33,377 bases of DNA from Holospora curviuscula (GCF_002930195.1 NZ_PHHC01000105.1:1-33377); one strand, 5' to 3'. Shown: positions 15,534-24,494, counted from the first letter of the stretch. The notes: a model not told the origin generated them from the sequence alone. Program-made: numbers and translations.

Positions 15534-16269
15534 AAACAATAGACTCATCTTGGCTAGCAGGCCCTGAAGATTGATCAAAAGCTTTGAGCGTTCTGATGTG
15601 TTTAAAGCCTGCGGATTTTAGGATTTCCATCAGCTGATCCTGGTCATAAATTTTCACTCTCAGCTCTTCAATTTCTGTATGGGTAATCTTTCCCGCTTCC
15701 ATCAGTTCATATTTGCAAAGGCTGGTACAGATATCGTCTTGGCGATTGGCAAGCTGGCTTAGGATAATTTTTTGGCCATTAGATTTAGGCCATACCGAAC
15801 CGCGCCATATACCTGTTTGAGGCACTGCGTGCAGAGTTTCCGCTTCAAACAAGAAAACACCACCGTCAGTTAAGTACTCATAAATGGCTTTAAGTGACTT
15901 CTCTACCTGCACAGGGTCGATGATTAAACAGAAAGACCCACTGGGAATAAAAATCAAATTGTATTTTTCTGGACGTTTTAAATCTTCAACAAAGCCTTTC
16001 CATACCGTAGCGTCAAGATTTTTAGTTTTGGCTTTAGCATTTAAGACGTCAAGCATATGACTGCTTCCATCAAAGCCATGCACATTGAAACCTTCTTCAA
16101 GTAAGGGAAGTAAAAATCGGCCTGTACCACACATCGGCTCTAAAATATGATCATTTGCTTTCATGGCATAATCACGATAAAAAGCATAGGCATCTTCAGG
16201 TGAGTTTGGCTTGCTTAATTCGTAAACCTCTGTACAAAGGCTGAGATAGGTGTCTAAAGTTTTATCCAT
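15517..16269 (-). CDS. SAM-dependent methyltransferase (class I)
   Basis: A 250-residue protein with the Rossmann SAM-binding motif I ILEPMCGTGRFLLPL near residues 42-56, an acidic residue after the second strand (VHGFDGSSHML), and FIPSGSFCLI as motif IV. The C-terminal half (EELRVKIYDQDQLMEILKSAGF) is usual for small-molecule methyltransferases. It overlaps the phosphotransferase upstream by 8 nt and tspO downstream by 17 nt, so it sits mid-operon. Substrate unknown. Confidence 0.87.
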   Translation of the reverse strand: MDKTLDTYLSLCTEVYELSKPNSPEDAYAFYRDYAMKANDHILEPMCGTGRFLLPLLEEGFNVHGFDGSSHMLDVLNAKAKTKNLDATVWKGFVEDLKRPEKYNLIFIPSGSFCLIIDPVQVEKSLKAIYEYLTDGGVFLFEAETLHAVPQTGIWRGSVWPKSNGQKIILSQLANRQDDICTSLCKYELMEAGKITHTEIEELRVKIYDQDQLMEILKSAGFKHIRTLKAFDQSSGPASQDESIVYECRK

Positions 16270-17140
16270 TCATAACCTCATCAATAATTCGTTTTTGTAA
16301 ACCAGCCTCAGGGCTGTTTTTATCTGCAATTTGGCATAGCTCAAATGTTGCTTTCCAAAGTGTCCAGGCACGTGCACGAAGCCATGTATCAGTATCCATA
16401 TCCATTTCAGAAATAAAAATCTCACGCGCTTTGCCGAATAAATAGGTCCATGCAATTACAAGATCGCAGGCAGGATCACCAACGGCAGCACCACCAAAAT
16501 CAATGACTGCAGATAGTTTGCCGCTATCCATCAGTATATTGCCAATCGCAAAATCCCCATGAATCCATACAGGCTTTTTATCCCATTTTGTCTCACAAGC
16601 ACGGCCCCATAAAGCTAGTGCTTTGCTTGCATCTATGATCTCAACCAGCTCTGCTATTTGTTCTCGAGCTCCTTTGCCATAAACACTGACGTGGTCGCCT
16701 CGCCACCAATTATGCTGACCAGGATCAGGGCCTTCAACATCTGTAATTACTTGCAGTTTTTTTAAAAATTTTGCGAGATCAAAAGCAAGTTGCTCTTTGT
16801 CTTGAGCTGTTAACGTCAGCAAATTGATACTTTTGCCAGGCAACCATTTGTATATAGAAAATGGATAAGGATAATCTGTCGATGGCTTTCCCATTTTAAT
16901 TGGAGCTGGAATGCTAACGCTAAAACGTTTTGCTAATTGCGGCAGCAGCTCTTGCTCTTTTGGAACTTTTAAAGCGTAATCTTCGGCTGTTGGCATACGA
17001 ATGAGCATATGGTTTCCGAGCCTATAGGTGCGGTTATCATGCCCTTGTTTCTCAACATCAACGATAGGTAAACTAGGGTATTCTGGAAATTGCTCCGCTA
17101 TAAGTTTGCGTGCAAGATCTGGTGTAATATCTATATTCAT
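16262..17140 (-). CDS. Aminoglycoside phosphotransferase family protein
   Basis: A 292-residue kinase-fold enzyme. It has GHDNRTYRLGNHMLIRMP at the N-lobe, WIHGDFAIGNIL as the catalytic loop, and AVIDFGGAAVGDPACDL as the metal-binding motif, all as in APH (PF01636) proteins of the macrolide/aminoglycoside kinase group. I start at 17140, right after the racemase stop; ATG 17158 would add six residues and overlap it. It overlaps the methyltransferase by 8 nt. It differs from the APH at 13176, which belongs to the APH(6) branch, so the two are not recent duplicates. Confidence 0.87.
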   Translation of the reverse strand: MNIDITPDLARKLIAEQFPEYPSLPIVDVEKQGHDNRTYRLGNHMLIRMPTAEDYALKVPKEQELLPQLAKRFSVSIPAPIKMGKPSTDYPYPFSIYKWLPGKSINLLTLTAQDKEQLAFDLAKFLKKLQVITDVEGPDPGQHNWWRGDHVSVYGKGAREQIAELVEIIDASKALALWGRACETKWDKKPVWIHGDFAIGNILMDSGKLSAVIDFGGAAVGDPACDLVIAWTYLFGKAREIFISEMDMDTDTWLRARAWTLWKATFELCQIADKNSPEAGLQKRIIDEVMNG

Positions 17141-17141
17141 A

Positions 17142-17828
17142 CTATAAATCCAATGCATAATTTACAGCAGTCACGGCCTGCAAATAGACAGGATCTACAA
17201 TTGGCAATATTGAATTGTTATGATCTACAACCAAGGGGTATTCTGTGCAACCTAATATTACAGCATCCAAACCTTTGTGATTCGTAATTAAATCTGAGAA
17301 ATAATCTCGAGATGCCTGAGTGACGACGTTATGCATTAACTCTGCATGAATCTCTTGCATTTTATTTCTCTCATTGGCATTTGGTATTTCAACTTGAATG
17401 CCATTATCTTCAAGTATTTTAGCAAAGAAACCATCTTCCATTGTAAACTTGGTAGCAAGTAACAGAACTTTCTTTAGACCATTCGCATTTAAGTGATCTG
17501 CAACTAATTGAATTGCATGCATAACTGGAATGTCTGATTCTAATTTTGACTTGATCATGTCGTAATATTTATGCAGACTATTGCAGCAAATGATTATGCA
17601 ATCTGGTTTTAGTGCTATTAATTCCAGCAGTTCTTTTTCCAGAACTGGGCTAACTGCATCATGATTTATGCCATAATTTACCATGATATCATGATAATCA
17701 ATGCTTTTTAGCAATATCTTTGCGCTGTGATAACCACCTAAGCGCTCTGCAACTAATTCATTTAGCAGTTTGTAATATCCAATTGTAGAAGACCACCCAG
17801 TGCCTCCCAACAAACCTATTGTTTTCAT
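17142..17828 (-). CDS. Aspartate/glutamate racemase family protein
   Basis: A 228-residue enzyme of the cofactor-independent amino-acid racemase family. LLGGTGWSST is the N-terminal phosphate-loop-like turn. The two catalytic cysteines are in IICCNSLHKY (normally CNT/SxH) and GCTEYPLVV. A good site, GGAGA on the minus strand at 17835-17839, is 6 nt from the start. It ends in TAG, one of few amber stops in the window, showing that amber is used for termination here. D-amino-acid production, for example for cell wall, is the usual role; the substrate is not determinable. Confidence 0.87.
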   Translation of the reverse strand: MKTIGLLGGTGWSSTIGYYKLLNELVAERLGGYHSAKILLKSIDYHDIMVNYGINHDAVSPVLEKELLELIALKPDCIIICCNSLHKYYDMIKSKLESDIPVMHAIQLVADHLNANGLKKVLLLATKFTMEDGFFAKILEDNGIQVEIPNANERNKMQEIHAELMHNVVTQASRDYFSDLITNHKGLDAVILGCTEYPLVVDHNNSILPIVDPVYLQAVTAVNYALDL

Positions 17829-17856
17829 AAAATTTCTCCAATTAATAAAAGTTGTT

Positions 17857-18324
17857 TCATAAATCCACCTCCATAACGGTTACAGGATGGGATTTAAATT
17901 CATTCATACATATTGGGCTCCATCCAAGACGTTCGTAGTATTCTGGTATGGTGGGATCAAAAGCAAACAAGTACAGCTTTTCAAAACCAAGCTCTTTTGC
18001 TTTCAGTACAGTCACATCAATCAGCATATTACCAATGCCTTGTCTCTGATATTTTGGATCGACAACAAGTGAACCAAGCCAAGGCGTTAGATCTGGACGA
18101 ATACCATCATTTTCGCGCAAAGAACACATGTCAACCGGTAAATCGCCATCTAATGCAATAAAGGTGATTGGTAAATTTGAATCATTCAAGTGATCTGCAA
18201 ATCTTGTGATAACACGTTCAACGGGCACATCAGGGACCCAGATTTTGCCTAAGACTTCATGCCAAATATGTGCAAGTTCCGATATGGCGCTGGGATGATT
18301 TTTTAAAAGTTCGATCTTTATCAT
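17857..18324 (-). CDS. GNAT N-acetyltransferase
   Basis: A 155-residue single-domain acetyltransferase. The acetyl-CoA motif is SLVVDPKYQRQGIGNMLIDVT, followed by KLYLFAFDPTIPEYYERLGW, the usual end of the fold. I use the ATG at 18324: a full GGAGG on the minus strand (18331-18335) is 6 nt upstream, and it overlaps the stop of the gene before it as ATGA. Longer forms starting at 18345 would put that ribosome site inside the gene. Substrate unknown. Confidence 0.88.
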   Translation of the reverse strand: MIKIELLKNHPSAISELAHIWHEVLGKIWVPDVPVERVITRFADHLNDSNLPITFIALDGDLPVDMCSLRENDGIRPDLTPWLGSLVVDPKYQRQGIGNMLIDVTVLKAKELGFEKLYLFAFDPTIPEYYERLGWSPICMNEFKSHPVTVMEVDL

Positions 18325-19894
18325 ACAATGCCTCCTACAAACCACTCAGATGCAATGGATAAATTCTGTTCGCTCAAGAATTTGCGTTTTGGATTGTCAT
18401 GCGAGCCGCATACAACAAGGATTTGCGTGGCGCCTTTACTTTGAGTTGGAATTTTGATCTCTTCAATTAACCTTGCGCCAACAGATTGCCAAAGGTTCTC
18501 GGATTGCACGCAGAAATCATCTATTATCACTGTTAGGCCGCCGGGATTATAAACTTCTGGAGCAGGCATGAGCTTGCCAATCACAAAGCCAAGGATTTCT
18601 GGGGTGTCGTTTTCCGCAGTAAACATCAAATAATTTTTGTCTTCCAGAAGTTCTGTAAACCACTGTCTTTGTGTATTATCGCCGTCTTCTCCAGCATATC
18701 GCCAAAATGTGGCCTGGCTCTCTCATAAGCTAACCGCTTGGCTTTTGAGAGTGAAACCATAGCATCGATATCAGGAAGCTGAGACGTGCGTACAACAAAC
18801 CGGGGGACTGTATTTTGATTGATGATATTTTGCGTATCAAATTCAAAAATGATTCTTCGAGGGCAATGCTCATCATATGCAACTTCTTTGATTTGCTTAT
18901 TAAAAGTACCAGAGGTAAATTCACTGATAGACTTTCCCCAAAACTTTAAGGCTGACTTATTATTAGGGATAACGGAAACTTCCCACATGCCTGGATGCAT
19001 ATTCCATATCTGTTTAGCAACACGAGTAGCAATGCCCACACCTTGGAATTTAGCGATAATAAAAAACTCACCCATGTTCCAGGTGTTTGTGGCATCTTCA
19101 GTTGCTTGATTAAGTAGGACAAAGCCGGCTATCTCATCATAAACTTTAACTAAATAAGCTTTTCTGGATGGCTCTTCAAAATAATTTTTAAAATCAAAGC
19201 TTTCGTATAGTCCATCTTCCGGCATTGCCCAATCAGATGAGATCGACCCACATTCTCGAGATAAATCATAAACGTAGAAACGTGCCATATTTTGAATGCA
19301 GGGATAATCATCCATCGTTTCTTGAATAATCGAAACCGTCGGTTCAAATTTTCTAAGTAGTAGATGATGAACTTTGCCTGCGCCACTTACATCACCTTCC
19401 ATCATGAAATCGCAGACATGTTTAAATCCTGCCTTCATATAAACATGCTTTGCTTTAGGGGTATCGCTAGCGGGGTCGATTATGAATGTATCTGCTCTGG
19501 TATCAAAAAATTCCTGGAAATAATCGATAAAATCAGAAAGCGTTTTCGATCCATAGCCTTTCCCGAAAAACTTAGGGTTACCGATCATGTAATCGAGGCC
19601 GTAGGTATGACCTGTTTTTGAAAGTCTTTTAAGTTTTTCTTCGCCTATATCCTCTTTATGGGTTTCTTGGATAGTCATCAGCATTACAAAAGGTTCATCT
19701 TCAAGGGAGGCAATCCAATAAACGTAATGGCCATTTGCATAAGACGATGGTGTTTTTTGCCCATCAGCAAAATTTACGATGTCATCTTTATGTTCCTGAC
19801 TGTTATCCCAGAACTCCATCATATGAGGCTCGGAAAGCCAACTAAAGATGGTGTCTAAATGAGCTCCTGTTACTTTTTCAAAACGAATCTTCAT
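18321..19894 (-). pseudogene. Triple-GNAT acetyltransferase broken by a one-base frameshift
   Basis: Three acetyltransferase domains lie in tandem. Domain 1 (residues 1 to about 170) is of the AAC(6')/Acetyltransf_8 kind (FWDNSQEH, FFGKGYGSKTLSDF). Domain 2 (about 175-345) contains KFQGVGIATRVAKQIW. Domain 3 starts near VPRFVVRTSQLPDIDAMV and ends in LSIASEWFVGGIV. The frame is lost at AAAA 18704-18707 (TTTT on the coding strand): one extra T restores RPHFWRYAGEDGDN and reads without a stop to 18321. The upstream frame alone ends at 18626. The lesion could be a true mutation, an assembly error in a homopolymer, or a -1 slip site, since a Phe tRNA could re-pair after slipping back one base. 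ATGA overlaps exist at both ends. Confidence 0.8.
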
Positions 19895-20421
19895 AATTCT
19901 TTGCTCAAATAAGTTTTTTGTATCATCCCATCCGTTAAAGCTCTTTCTGCTGTTAAATCAAACTTTTCAAAAGTTAAACCAAGCGGTATACCTTCTCCTA
20001 AAGTTTGAGGGACAATTGTAAGAATAACTTCGTCAATTAAGCCTTCTTGTGCAAAGCTTTTGGCAAGCTCTGCACCGCCCAGAAGCCAGATGTCTTTAGC
20101 TGATGTGCGGTCTTTGAACTTGGCCATAAACTCAAATGGGTTATCGTACGTAATGCTGACATAGGGTTTATCTGCTTCAAGTTTTTTGGAGGTAAAAACA
20201 TAGGTGTGTTTATCCGGCCAGCCCCAATCACCAAAGCTTAAAATTTGTTTATAGCTTCGGCTGCCCATTAGAATTGTATCGATACTGGACATTAAACTTT
20301 TATAACCGACAGCCTCTAGTTCAGCATCATCTTTTGGATGCGGAAGCCAATCAACGCCGCCGTTTAATCTTGCGATAAAGCCATCAAGCGAAGTTGCAAT
20401 GTAGAGGATTATTTTGTTCAT
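19891..20421 (-). CDS. RibD C-terminal/dihydrofolate-reductase-like oxidoreductase
   Basis: A 176-residue protein of the RibD_C family. It begins IILYIATSLDGFIA, has the substrate-loop DTILMGSRSYKQI, YVFTSKK, the NADPH-binding LLGGAEL near residues 118-124, and LTIVPQTLGEGIPL at the end. Such stand-alone proteins reduce pterin- or pyrimidine-like compounds; some confer antifolate resistance. It is coupled by ATGA on both sides (20418-20421 and 19891-19894), so it is co-translated with the CutA-GNAT and triple-GNAT genes. Confidence 0.88.
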   Translation of the reverse strand: MNKIILYIATSLDGFIARLNGGVDWLPHPKDDAELEAVGYKSLMSSIDTILMGSRSYKQILSFGDWGWPDKHTYVFTSKKLEADKPYVSITYDNPFEFMAKFKDRTSAKDIWLLGGAELAKSFAQEGLIDEVILTIVPQTLGEGIPLGLTFEKFDLTAERALTDGMIQKTYLSKEL

Positions 20422-21188
20422 AATTCTAATCTTTTAACAAGAAAAATTTCATCTTGATCACAGAACCATTTTGGTATTATTCCAACTATTTCATAGCCCA
20501 TCTTTTCATAAAAAGCTTGACCTTGCCATTTTCCAGTACTCACCTGTATTTCTTTGCAATGTTTTGCTATGGCATACTGTTCAATATATTCAAATAGCTT
20601 TGAGCCCAATCCCTTTTTTCTATGCGCTTCATCTACCCAAACTAACTCAAGCCTCATAGTTTGGTGAGGTATAATTATGAAGCCGGATATTCCTGCAATT
20701 AGAGCACAATTGTGATCTGGTATATAAGCAGCAAAATTTTTACGTTCATATTTTCCCAAAAATGGACGATTATATTCGCGCAGCTCAAATTGCAATTTTG
20801 TTTTGATATCTTCTGCACCATCTTCTTTTAATACTATTTCTCCTGAATTGCGCTCTGATTTCACATTATTATGCCAAACAGATTTAGAGATATAATTTGC
20901 AAATTTTTCAGAAGATTCTGGAGCAAGCTTTAGAATTGCAGGCACATCATATGGATGGTTTTGAATAATAAATTGTTCTAATTCCTGCATGGCCTCTATG
21001 GTCGTTTTGAATAACATATAGCATTCAGCACTTTGTTCTATTTTACCGTCCCAAAGATATATTGACTGGCCCCCAGGTATGATATTAATGCAAGCTGCTA
21101 GTTTCTGAGAGATCATAATGTTTGCTAGCTGTTCTGCTTCTTGCTGTGTTCCAATAGTAGTATATAAAACTGCAATGTTGTTAGTCAT
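20418..21188 (-). CDS. CutA1-GNAT fusion protein
   Basis: A 256-residue fusion. Residues 1 to about 105 are a CutA1 domain: LYTTIGTQQEAEQLA, KLAACINIIPGGQSIYLWDGKI, then a KTT motif and NHPYDVPAIL, the complete signature of this trimeric ferredoxin-like fold. After a linker (about 106-130) residues 131-256 are a GNAT domain: FELREYNRPFLGKYE, LELVWVDEAHRKKGLGSKLFEYI as the acetyl-CoA motif and FYEKMGYEIVGIIP. I know of no standard pairing of these two domains. Start and stop both overlap neighbours as ATGA. CutA proteins are linked to divalent-metal tolerance; the joint role is unknown. Confidence 0.88.
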   Translation of the reverse strand: MTNNIAVLYTTIGTQQEAEQLANIMISQKLAACINIIPGGQSIYLWDGKIEQSAECYMLFKTTIEAMQELEQFIIQNHPYDVPAILKLAPESSEKFANYISKSVWHNNVKSERNSGEIVLKEDGAEDIKTKLQFELREYNRPFLGKYERKNFAAYIPDHNCALIAGISGFIIIPHQTMRLELVWVDEAHRKKGLGSKLFEYIEQYAIAKHCKEIQVSTGKWQGQAFYEKMGYEIVGIIPKWFCDQDEIFLVKRLEL

Positions 21189-21752
21189 GATTCTAAACCT
21201 TTAACGTGTTTCATAATGGCCTCTGCTGCATCTTCTGGGCTTAAATTGTTAACATTTAGCGAAAATAAGCGAAAATAAATTAGGGTGGGATATGGAAAGA
21301 AGTGGGGTTTGATCGTGCACATCTTGCGGATCAATTGATTTCCATCGATCTCGCCTGTTTGGATTCACAACCCGTCGCAAATGTTCATCTTGATCAATCA
21401 AAAGCCTGACAGGCACAAATATTGAGCCTCTTGCTTCTGCCATATTTTGCACTTGCTCATAACAGTCTCTATCACCCTCATCTTCATAAAGGTTATTTGT
21501 AAGCACGTAACTATTGCTTGTTTCTTTTGTTAAAAATTTAAAAATCCACGTTCTTATATTCCCGATGGCTTCCCAAGAAAAATCAGATATCTTGGCATAT
21601 CCGTCATATTGCAATAACTCAAAAATAGGATTATTGATCAGCTGATTATCGCATACGATAAAACCATACTTTGCAGCTAATTCCTTGGCAATGGTGTATT
21701 TACCGACCCCGGGCTTGCCTGTTAAATAGATGATGGTTGTTGGTTGTATCAT
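21185..21752 (-). pseudogene. P-loop kinase-like protein with C-terminal frameshift
   Basis: A small NTPase of the AAA_33/shikimate-kinase-like type. TIIYLTGKPGVGKYTIAKELA gives Walker A at residues 12-20; VVNPNRRDRWKSIDP provides the basic lid. The frame as written stops at 21249 after SHPNLFSLIFAKC. A 10-bp tandem duplication at 21259-21278 causes this: removing one copy restores HPNLFSLNVNNLSPEDAAEA and a stop at 21185, overlapping the CutA-GNAT start as ATGA. The core is intact, so the shortened protein of 167 residues may still fold and act. Confidence 0.78.
21259..21278 (+). repeat. Tandem 10-bp duplication
   Basis: GCGAAAATAA is present twice in a row (21259-21268 and 21269-21278). 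The duplication adds ten bases, shifts the frame of the minus-strand kinase gene and removes about 18 C-terminal residues from it. Two exact adjacent copies suggest recent replication slippage. Confidence 0.9.
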
Positions 21753-23383
21753 ATGCCACCTCCTTCAATCAAAGTTCCTTGATGATAGAGTATCTTCCAA
21801 TCACCATTCTTTTTGCTCCAAAGGGTTGATCTTCTGGTGACTCTTGTTTTGTCTTGGATAAGGGTGTATGTCAGTAAATAATTATCCGGCGCAATTGTGG
21901 TTAGCTCAAAGTCTTTTGCTTCCCAAATATCTTGATAATCTGGGTCGTTATAGCGCTCGAGTAGAGTTTCTATGACATCTTTTTTGGTGTAGACATTACC
22001 TGATGCACCGACTTCCCAAAATTCATCACACATTTGGTTTTCAATATCTTGTTTTGTTTTCCCAAACTTTTCAGGATGATGGAAGATCGGTTCCCTTGAT
22101 TTAAGTTCATCAAGGATTTTGCCTTCATCGAATTCTTTCCACTCCTCTGGTGCATCAGACCTAAAGCCATCCCACAAGTAGCCACCATAGGGCTCCAATA
22201 TCTTTGTCACAACAGTCTCAACTGCTTTAGAATCACCTGTTTTAACCAAGCTTTCAAAAGCAGTAGTCCATTCTTCAGCAAGCTCTGGATTTTCTTGTTT
22301 AAAAAGGCGTATCAATGATTTGCCGCTAGCGGTCCATTTTCTCGCGGCTCTAAAATAAAACTGCAACAGAGGTTCAAACAAATGAACGACAGAGATTATT
22401 TGCTCTTCTTTGTTTTTAGGAGATTTAATATCATCCAGGATATCTGTGATGAGAAAACGCTCTTTATCGATTTGAGCCGGATTCCATGGATTTGGGCCAT
22501 TTGCTAAAGCTTCAGCTGCGATTACCTTAGCTTCCATGCTCACAGAGTTTTGCGCTAATATTTCCTGACCATGCAGGATCATATTAATGAGAGCCGGTTT
22601 GCCATCACTAGCCTCAAGCCTTCTGCAGAAATACTTTAAGGTATCAAGATCATGAATAAATGCGTCAATAGGCCAACCATCGTAAATAAAGGCTTCTCGA
22701 TAAGCGTGAGCTACTTCTTCAAAAACAATCACAAGATATAGATCGGATGCACTTGTTCCATGATTAACTGAAACTGATCCTGCCCAGAATACTGCTTGAG
22801 CATCTTCGTAGCGTTCTTTAATCAGTTTTTGGATAGTTGGTAACGGGTCATTTCTTGAGGATAAATCCTTTAACATCCAAGCGGTAGATTCTGTTTGAAA
22901 TTGCTCAAATATTTTAAACCCAGCTTTTGTAAAAGCTTTAATTGCGGTTAGATTGTCTTTTGATGGATGAATTAGGCACCAATCAAAATGTGGAGTTAAT
23001 ATCTGTTCTTCAAATTCATTTAAAATTCTTGTTCCCCATCCTTTGTGTAAGAACGGTTGCTCTCCGATAAATAAATCTATACCGCATACAGAACCAGAAA
23101 TAGCGCTTAAATTTAGGCCATTCTCTTGCGCAAAATCACGGGCATTATAAGCCTGTATATAACCTATCATTTCTTTGTTCACACAGATGATGTAAGCATA
23201 TGTTTTGTGGTTTGAATTTTTTGAAAGAGTAAGGCTACGGATGTGTTTACCAAATTTTTCTTTCACCAACTCCAGCATATATGTCACATCCTGATCCCAC
23301 CATTTTTTGACATGGGGCGACTCTAACCACTTTAACAGGAGCGGAAAATGTGATTCATGTAGTGGTTTGAAAGTGATTGTCAT
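21749..23383 (-). CDS. GNAT-nucleotidyltransferase-NTF2-like three-domain fusion
   Basis: A 544-residue protein with three recognisable parts. Residues 1 to about 175 form an AAC(6')-like acetyltransferase (LLLKWLESPHVKKWWDQD, FLHKGWGTRILNEFEEQI, KAFTKAGFKIF). Residues about 180-415 look like a minimal nucleotidyltransferase: WAGSVSVNHGTSASDLYLVIV is the GSx(8-10)S-D-x-D/Y pattern, although the second acidic residue appears as Tyr, so activity is uncertain. Residues about 430-544 resemble a DUF4440/NTF2-like domain (FWEVGASGNVYTKKDVIETL, RRSTLWSKKNGDWKILYHQG). Both ends are ATGA-coupled. The make-up recalls bifunctional antibiotic-modifying enzymes, but the substrate is unknown. Confidence 0.82.
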   Translation of the reverse strand: MTITFKPLHESHFPLLLKWLESPHVKKWWDQDVTYMLELVKEKFGKHIRSLTLSKNSNHKTYAYIICVNKEMIGYIQAYNARDFAQENGLNLSAISGSVCGIDLFIGEQPFLHKGWGTRILNEFEEQILTPHFDWCLIHPSKDNLTAIKAFTKAGFKIFEQFQTESTAWMLKDLSSRNDPLPTIQKLIKERYEDAQAVFWAGSVSVNHGTSASDLYLVIVFEEVAHAYREAFIYDGWPIDAFIHDLDTLKYFCRRLEASDGKPALINMILHGQEILAQNSVSMEAKVIAAEALANGPNPWNPAQIDKERFLITDILDDIKSPKNKEEQIISVVHLFEPLLQFYFRAARKWTASGKSLIRLFKQENPELAEEWTTAFESLVKTGDSKAVETVVTKILEPYGGYLWDGFRSDAPEEWKEFDEGKILDELKSREPIFHHPEKFGKTKQDIENQMCDEFWEVGASGNVYTKKDVIETLLERYNDPDYQDIWEAKDFELTTIAPDNYLLTYTLIQDKTRVTRRSTLWSKKNGDWKILYHQGTLIEGGGI

Positions 23384-24030
23384 ACTTGATCTTTTCTCAA
23401 TTTATTCCACAATTCATAGACGTTTTTGGACCGTATCAAGTGCAAATTGGCTTTGATTTCCTCTATGCTGAAGTCCCACCATTTGATTTCTAGTAGCTTC
23501 TCGATTTCTTCATCAGAAAAGCGCTTTTTAATTAACTGCGCAGGATTCCCGCCCCATATCTCATAAGGGCCTACGTTTTTTGTAACTAAACTGCGTGCCC
23601 CAATAACAGCACCATCTGCTATTTGTAAACCCGGCATAATCATTGCCTCTGCCCCAATCCAAACGTCATTGCCAATAACAGTATCCCCTTTTAGTTTTTG
23701 GGCCTTTGGTGGAACTTTGTTGTAACCATCGAAATCTTCTTCCAAAAAATCTAATGGCTAACTGGCTATCCATTCATAAGTATGACCTTGAGTGCCACCC
23801 ATCATAAATTTGACACCAGTTGCAATAGAGCAAAATTTACCAATAATCAGGCGATCAGTTTCATGTGGTAGCCTATGGTCGTCTGCTTCATCTAAATACA
23901 TAACGCAGTCTTCAAAAGGTTTAGCGTGGTAATATCCTGAATAATAAGAATAATCACCAACAATAATGTGCTTTGCTTTAACGTGATCTTTAATAATAAT
24001 TGATTCGCGATAACTTTTAAAAATACTCAT
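23380..24030 (-). pseudogene. Xenobiotic acetyltransferase (CatB/Vat type), amber-interrupted
   Basis: A left-handed beta-helix acetyltransferase. The first part has the usual FKSYRESIIIKDHVKAKHI and LIIGKFCSIATGVKFMMGG; the second has DTVIGNDVWIGAEAMIMPGLQI and WGGNPAQLIKKRF, the hexapeptide coils and trimer contacts. A TAG at 23758-23760 (minus strand) stands between IAS and PLDFLEEDF; the two halves are in one frame with no other damage, and family members have a residue there. A single base change from a Tyr codon would explain it. Total length of about 216 codons matches CatB proteins. ATGA overlaps join it to marR and to the fusion gene. Confidence 0.85.
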
Positions 24031-24494
24031 GCTGCATCCGCTATTTGTTGTTGTAAAATGCCGCGCAAATGCTCATCAAACCCTTGTTTATTTTCCCCTA
24101 AACTTACAAAAAATGATTCTTCGGCCTTGAGCAAATCTTTTGCTGCTCCCTGTATTTTAGCGGCACCAGCATCTGTTAATTCTGAAAACTTAGACCGTTC
24201 GTCACCTTCCTTTTGGGAGCGCTTCAAAAGTCCTCTTTTTTCCAGGGCCCGCAACACCTGAGACGTCATTGTCACATCAAAACTCAAAAACTTGGCGAGG
24301 TCATTTTGCGATACATCCGCTCCATCTTTCTTCAAAAACCCAAGCGTCATCAAAAGCATAAACTGAACGTGAGTAAGATCATGAGGTAAAAGCGTACTTT
24401 CAATCTTGCGCTTCCACGCAAAATAAGCAGAATAGAGCAAGAAGCCTGACACTTCGTTCATGTTGATCCAGTTCGTTTTTGATGACTTTTTCAT
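24027..24494 (-). CDS. MarR-family transcriptional regulator
   Basis: A 155-residue winged-helix regulator. The DNA-binding segment is VSQNDLAKFLSFDVTMTSQVLRALEKRGLLKR, followed by the wing EGDERSKFSELTDAGAAKI. MarR proteins usually repress nearby genes and release DNA when a phenolic or similar ligand binds. It is the first gene of the minus-strand array and overlaps the acetyltransferase after it by ATGA, so it probably controls that array and perhaps the divergent SDR genes. Confidence 0.9.
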   Translation of the reverse strand: MKKSSKTNWINMNEVSGFLLYSAYFAWKRKIESTLLPHDLTHVQFMLLMTLGFLKKDGADVSQNDLAKFLSFDVTMTSQVLRALEKRGLLKRSQKEGDERSKFSELTDAGAAKIQGAAKDLLKAEESFFVSLGENKQGFDEHLRGILQQQIADAA

